This document shows, in pieces, positions 30,915 to 33,691 of a DNA stretch of 33,691 nucleotides. The notes under the pieces are model-generated. The model worked only from the letters and a program-made list of their open reading frames with translations, searched no databases and was not told the DNA's origin. Source of the stretch: Verrucomicrobiota bacterium (GTDB lineage: Bacteria > Verrucomicrobiota > Verrucomicrobiia > Chthoniobacterales > UBA10450); assembly GCA_003220055.1 (NCBI GenBank), contig QHRF01000009.1, positions 1 to 33,691 on the forward strand, given 5' to 3'. Position numbers and translations under genes: made by a program. The first letter of the stretch is position 1; the number at the start of each line of letters is the position of its first letter.

Positions 30915-30973
30915 GGTAGAGCAGCCCCGAAAGCTTTCGGGGTTGGTTCCGGGTTCGAGTCCCGGCCGACCCA
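30915..30973 (+). pseudogene. 3' part of a tRNA-like copy with palindromic anticodon arm
   Basis: GGTAGAGCAGC, then the palindrome CCCCGAAAGCTTTCGGGG, TTGGTT, then a perfect T-arm and acceptor 3' strand identical to the tRNA-Lys. Placed after the fragment at 30490-30540 it completes a whole tRNA-like sequence, with about 34 bases present in both halves. Confidence 0.8.
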
Positions 30974-31314
30974 AACTCCTTTTCCTTGTCTGAAAGCTGA
31001 TTTTCATAGGTAGAATGTGCAAATCCGTGAAAGGAAACGGACTTGCACCGTCGCGCACAGAAATGCAGAGATTCGCAATTTTAACGTCAACAAACGTCAA
31101 CGGAAAGATGGCAACGTCGGCCTTCAAAGACGATCTCTAAAAAATGCCACGCGATGTTTATTCGCTTTTTCAATTTCGTTAAGAAAATTCCCATCATCTT
31201 ACCAATCAGCATTCGCTAACGGATTCTTTGCGGATAAGCTTGTGCCGATTTGTTGTCAGGGATCCGGCTCCGCTGCTATGTCCATCCCCGCCCATTCACG
31301 AACAGGCTGCCCAG
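30974..31314. other. Gene-free stretch with one hairpin
   Basis: No convincing gene. GTGCAAATCCGT (31017-31028) and ACGGACTTGCAC (31037-31048) are inverted arms (11 of 12 paired) with an 8-base loop. It lies beyond the tRNA-like fragment and before the end of the cyclase gene, and could be a terminator without a T-run. Confidence 0.4.
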
Positions 31315-33690
31315 TTACTTGTTCGCCGGTTTTGGCGCAAGTGAGGCGACGATTTTCTTAAAGCAAGGATCGCTGCGCAGCGGATCCCAAAACGGCAGAA
31401 GTTTCAATTGGCCATAGGTGAGTCGGCTCGGGGGACGGATGGCGACAGCCAGCTGCTCGCAGGCGAGATCGTTATCACCAACCCAGGCGGCGATCATCGC
31501 GGAATATTTGATCATAGCGATGCCATTAATTGGATCTTTTTCCACTGACAGAAGCTCGACGGCACGTCGGCCTTCGCGCAGTGCTTCCTCTTTGCGCCCG
31601 AGGCCAGCATCGATCAAACCCAGCACACATAACGGCGGACCGTAATTTGGTTGAGCTTGGATGATTTTCTCCTGTTCCGCCCGTGCCACAGTGAAAGCGG
31701 ATCGTGCTTTTTCATCGTCTTTCGTCATACGAGCGATGACGCCTTCTACGAATGGAAGACTGAAATTAACAGCCTCATCGGTGAAGGGAGGGTTCGCACC
31801 CGCAGCGATCGCCGCATTTTTTGCGGCACCGGCGTCGCGCTCAGCCAGTGCGCAAATCAGCCAACCATCGGCGATACTCTGCGTGGCGGCGGGATTTGTG
31901 GCCCGAATTGAATCGAGCATTTGATGCAACGGGCGGGCATTGGCTTTCCAATGGAATTCCACGAACGCACGCGCTTCCTTGGTGTCGACATCGTTCGGCT
32001 CGATGGCCAACGCGCGGTCCAATACCGATTTTTCTTCGGCGAAGCGCCGGAGATGATGATAACTGAGCGCAATCTGCTGCAGCGTGAAAGTGTTGCGCGG
32101 GTCGAGATCAATGGCGCGTTCCAGACTGCGCACCGCCTCTTCTTGTTTGCCTTGGCGACGCTGGATATAACCTTTTAGCTCAAAAACGCCGGCATCGTTA
32201 GGCAGGGTCTGGCCAGCAACTTCCAATTCAGCCAGAGCGGCGTCATACTCGAGGTAGCCTCGATAAAGATTTTGCGCGCGTGCCAAGTGTGCTTCGCCCG
32301 CATTTGGACGGAGGCGAAACGCGGCCTGGATGGCCGCTTCAGCTAACGCCAGCCGTGCAGGGGTATGGTCGTAACCGAGGAAGTAAAGGCGGTCATGAGT
32401 ATGAGCGAGTTGGCAATACGCTTTGAAAAATGCTGGATCACGCGTGACAGCCTGGTTCAGCAGATCGGCTGCCTCCAGTAGATTCGCTCTCGCGTTCCTG
32501 ATGGCCAGAACATTTTTGGCTTGAGCGTAGAGCTCGAAAGCGGTGATGTCGCTCGTCGGGGGACGTTCGATTGCGCTCATTTCGCTTGGCGAAAGTCTGG
32601 CTTGCAGTTGGTCGGCAATCGACTTTGCGATCTCACTTTGAATCGCAAACACATCCGCAAGATCGCGGTCATAAGTCTGTGCCCACAGCTGTCCGTCGGT
32701 GCGTGCATCGAGCAACTGCGCGTTGACGCGCACGCGATTGCCAGAACGCTGGACACTTCCTTCCACGATATGCGCGACCCCGAGTTGCTGGCCGATCTCG
32801 CGCAGATTGCGCGCTAGGTCGCTCTTATATTGCATCACCGACGTGCGGCTGATTACTTTCAGATCGGCGATCGTGGCCAGGTCGGTCAGAACTTCGTTCT
32901 GGACGCCGTCGGCGAAATAAGCGTTCTCTTTCTCGTCGCTCAGGTTTCTAAATGGAAGAACGGCGATACTCTTCCCGGGAATAGGCGCCACAGCTCCAGC
33001 AACTCCCTCGGAAGGAGTCTGCGCGATCGTCGGCGAACCTCGACGGGAAAAGATTGAAAAACTGATCGCCAAGGCGACAGCCGACGCAAATAAAGCAGCT
33101 ATTAGCGCCAACTTTGGCCAACGAAGCACACTAAGCGGACGGACTGCAGCACCAGATGTCAGTTTCCATCTTCTTCCCCGCTTGAGCTTCTGAGGAACGT
33201 GCGGATTGCCGAGATTGTCTTTGTAGAGATTGAAAATGTGCAGCCTCAGCCCGTGCTTCACCTCGCATTCGCCAAGATCGTGCAAGTGCGGTTGCCAGTG
33301 CCGGTATTCGGCTAAATCCTCCGTCACATGCCCGGACAAAAGAATGTGCCCGGCGTCGCCACAATCCAGCACTCGCTGGGCTACATTGATTCCTGATCCC
33401 GCGATGTTCATTTTGTCGTTCACATCGGTCACTTGATTGACCGGCCCGCTATGGACTCCCATCCGCAGCTGGATATGCGGAAATTCTTGTAACGCTTTGC
33501 TGATCTCGAGCGCACACCGCACCGGTTCTTCCGGACTGTGGAAAAACAGGACCGCCATCCCGTCTCCGGTCGGCACTCGAATCAATTTCCCAGTTTTTTC
33601 AGCCGTCCGAAAACATTCGGTGCTCCGCACGATTTGATTCAGTTCCTGCAGCAACTCAATCTGCTCATTGACCAGCAACTTCGAATAACC
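31315..33690 (-). CDS. Adenylate/guanylate cyclase-domain protein with TolB-like and TPR regions, N-terminus cut
   Basis: The frame is open to the right edge; the first visible residues GYSKLLVNEQ fit the family opening TDIVGYS, so roughly the first 10-30 residues, including the first metal Asp, lie outside the window. Visible class III cyclase motifs are VPTGDGMAVLF (second metal Asp), LRMGVHSGPV, and AGSGINVAQRV with the Asn and Arg of the transition state. One membrane segment (LALIAALFASAVALAISF) follows. Then a TolB/FlgO-like domain (SIAVLPFRNLSDEKENAYFA, LGVAHIVEGSVQRSGNRVRV). The last ~350 residues are TPR repeats (LLNQAVTRDPAFFKAYCQLA, AVRSLERAIDLDPRNTFTLQ, VLDRALAIEPNDVDTKEA). Such proteins are signalling receptors making cyclic nucleotides; whether this one is active cannot be told without its N-terminus. 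Confidence 0.88.
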   Translation of the reverse strand, partial: GYSKLLVNEQIELLQELNQIVRSTECFRTAEKTGKLIRVPTGDGMAVLFFHSPEEPVRCALEISKALQEFPHIQLRMGVHSGPVNQVTDVNDKMNIAGSGINVAQRVLDCGDAGHILLSGHVTEDLAEYRHWQPHLHDLGECEVKHGLRLHIFNLYKDNLGNPHVPQKLKRGRRWKLTSGAAVRPLSVLRWPKLALIAALFASAVALAISFSIFSRRGSPTIAQTPSEGVAGAVAPIPGKSIAVLPFRNLSDEKENAYFADGVQNEVLTDLATIADLKVISRTSVMQYKSDLARNLREIGQQLGVAHIVEGSVQRSGNRVRVNAQLLDARTDGQLWAQTYDRDLADVFAIQSEIAKSIADQLQARLSPSEMSAIERPPTSDITAFELYAQAKNVLAIRNARANLLEAADLLNQAVTRDPAFFKAYCQLAHTHDRLYFLGYDHTPARLALAEAAIQAAFRLRPNAGEAHLARAQNLYRGYLEYDAALAELEVAGQTLPNDAGVFELKGYIQRRQGKQEEAVRSLERAIDLDPRNTFTLQQIALSYHHLRRFAEEKSVLDRALAIEPNDVDTKEARAFVEFHWKANARPLHQMLDSIRATNPAATQSIADGWLICALAERDAGAAKNAAIAAGANPPFTDEAVNFSLPFVEGVIARMTKDDEKARSAFTVARAEQEKIIQAQPNYGPPLCVLGLIDAGLGRKEEALREGRRAVELLSVEKDPINGIAMIKYSAMIAAWVGDNDLACEQLAVAIRPPSRLTYGQLKLLPFWDPLRSDPCFKKIVASLAPKPANK

Positions 33691-33691
33691 C

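Noticed and set aside
31017-31361. 114-codon plus-strand frame before the cyclase gene end
   Set aside because: It starts inside a hairpin, has no motif and runs into the conserved C-terminus of the cyclase gene on the other strand.

Overview
The window looks like chromosomal DNA of a soil-type verrucomicrobium (Chthoniobacterales / 'Udaeobacter'-like). This is inferred from gene content (a secreted BNR protein, LuxR-type regulators with a C-terminal helix-turn-helix, an imuB-dnaE2 mutagenesis cassette, DUF1028, DUF4412, DUF3052), from a TGTTC-N4-GAACA site upstream of imuB that matches the LexA motif I recall for Verrucomicrobia, and from many short palindromic interspersed repeats. No database search was possible, so the lineage is an inference.

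Layout. 1-7046: a secreted Asp-box protein that runs off the left edge, a LuxR-type regulator, then a 1490-residue secreted RHS/YD-repeat protein. The RHS protein has a variable C-terminal domain with a possible permuted papain-like His/Cys pair, and is followed by a small membrane protein that could be its immunity partner. 7047-12100: a mosaic of real genes (cupin, DUF4126 membrane protein, YXWGXW lipoprotein, a lipoprotein with a possible double-psi barrel) among relics. The relics are a frameshifted LuxR gene, two 91-bp repeats, two 65-bp repeats, termini resembling REP-associated transposase elements, and a chimera of a transposase N-terminus with a DUF6717 tail. 12161-16759: an SOS-type cassette in which imuB lacks its polymerase palm domain. 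Its dnaE2 carries two in-frame blocks of palindromic repeat and a disrupted C-terminal OB region.

16819-20938: housekeeping genes gnd (minus), moaE-pgsA (plus), tRNA-Gly(TCC), a DUF4412 exported protein and a Maf-type pyrophosphatase. 20969-23433 (minus): a probable four-gene operon DUF3052 > DUF1028 > VOC > DUF2127. 23551-27661 (plus): a promoter, an inverted repeat, then DUF5519 > TetR > HlyD-like adaptor > ABC ATPase > ABC-2 permease, a self-contained and probably TetR-controlled efflux operon. 27667-29274 (minus): Bcp-type peroxiredoxin > DUF1059 > alpha/beta hydrolase, divergent from a DUF488 gene. 30490-30973: an intact tRNA-Lys(TTT) and a GIY-YIG nuclease gene, bracketed by two broken tRNA-like copies whose anticodon arm is a perfect palindrome. 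31315 to the right edge (minus): a nucleotidyl cyclase / TolB-like / TPR signalling protein, cut at its N-terminus.

The most unusual theme is the behaviour of the palindromic repeats. One class, 'GTAG-hairpin-hairpin-CTAC', and another with core TTCGCTCAGGA lie between genes and also sit in frame inside dnaE2 and moaE, where they would be translated into extra peptide. This recalls the protein-coding palindromic elements of Rickettsia.
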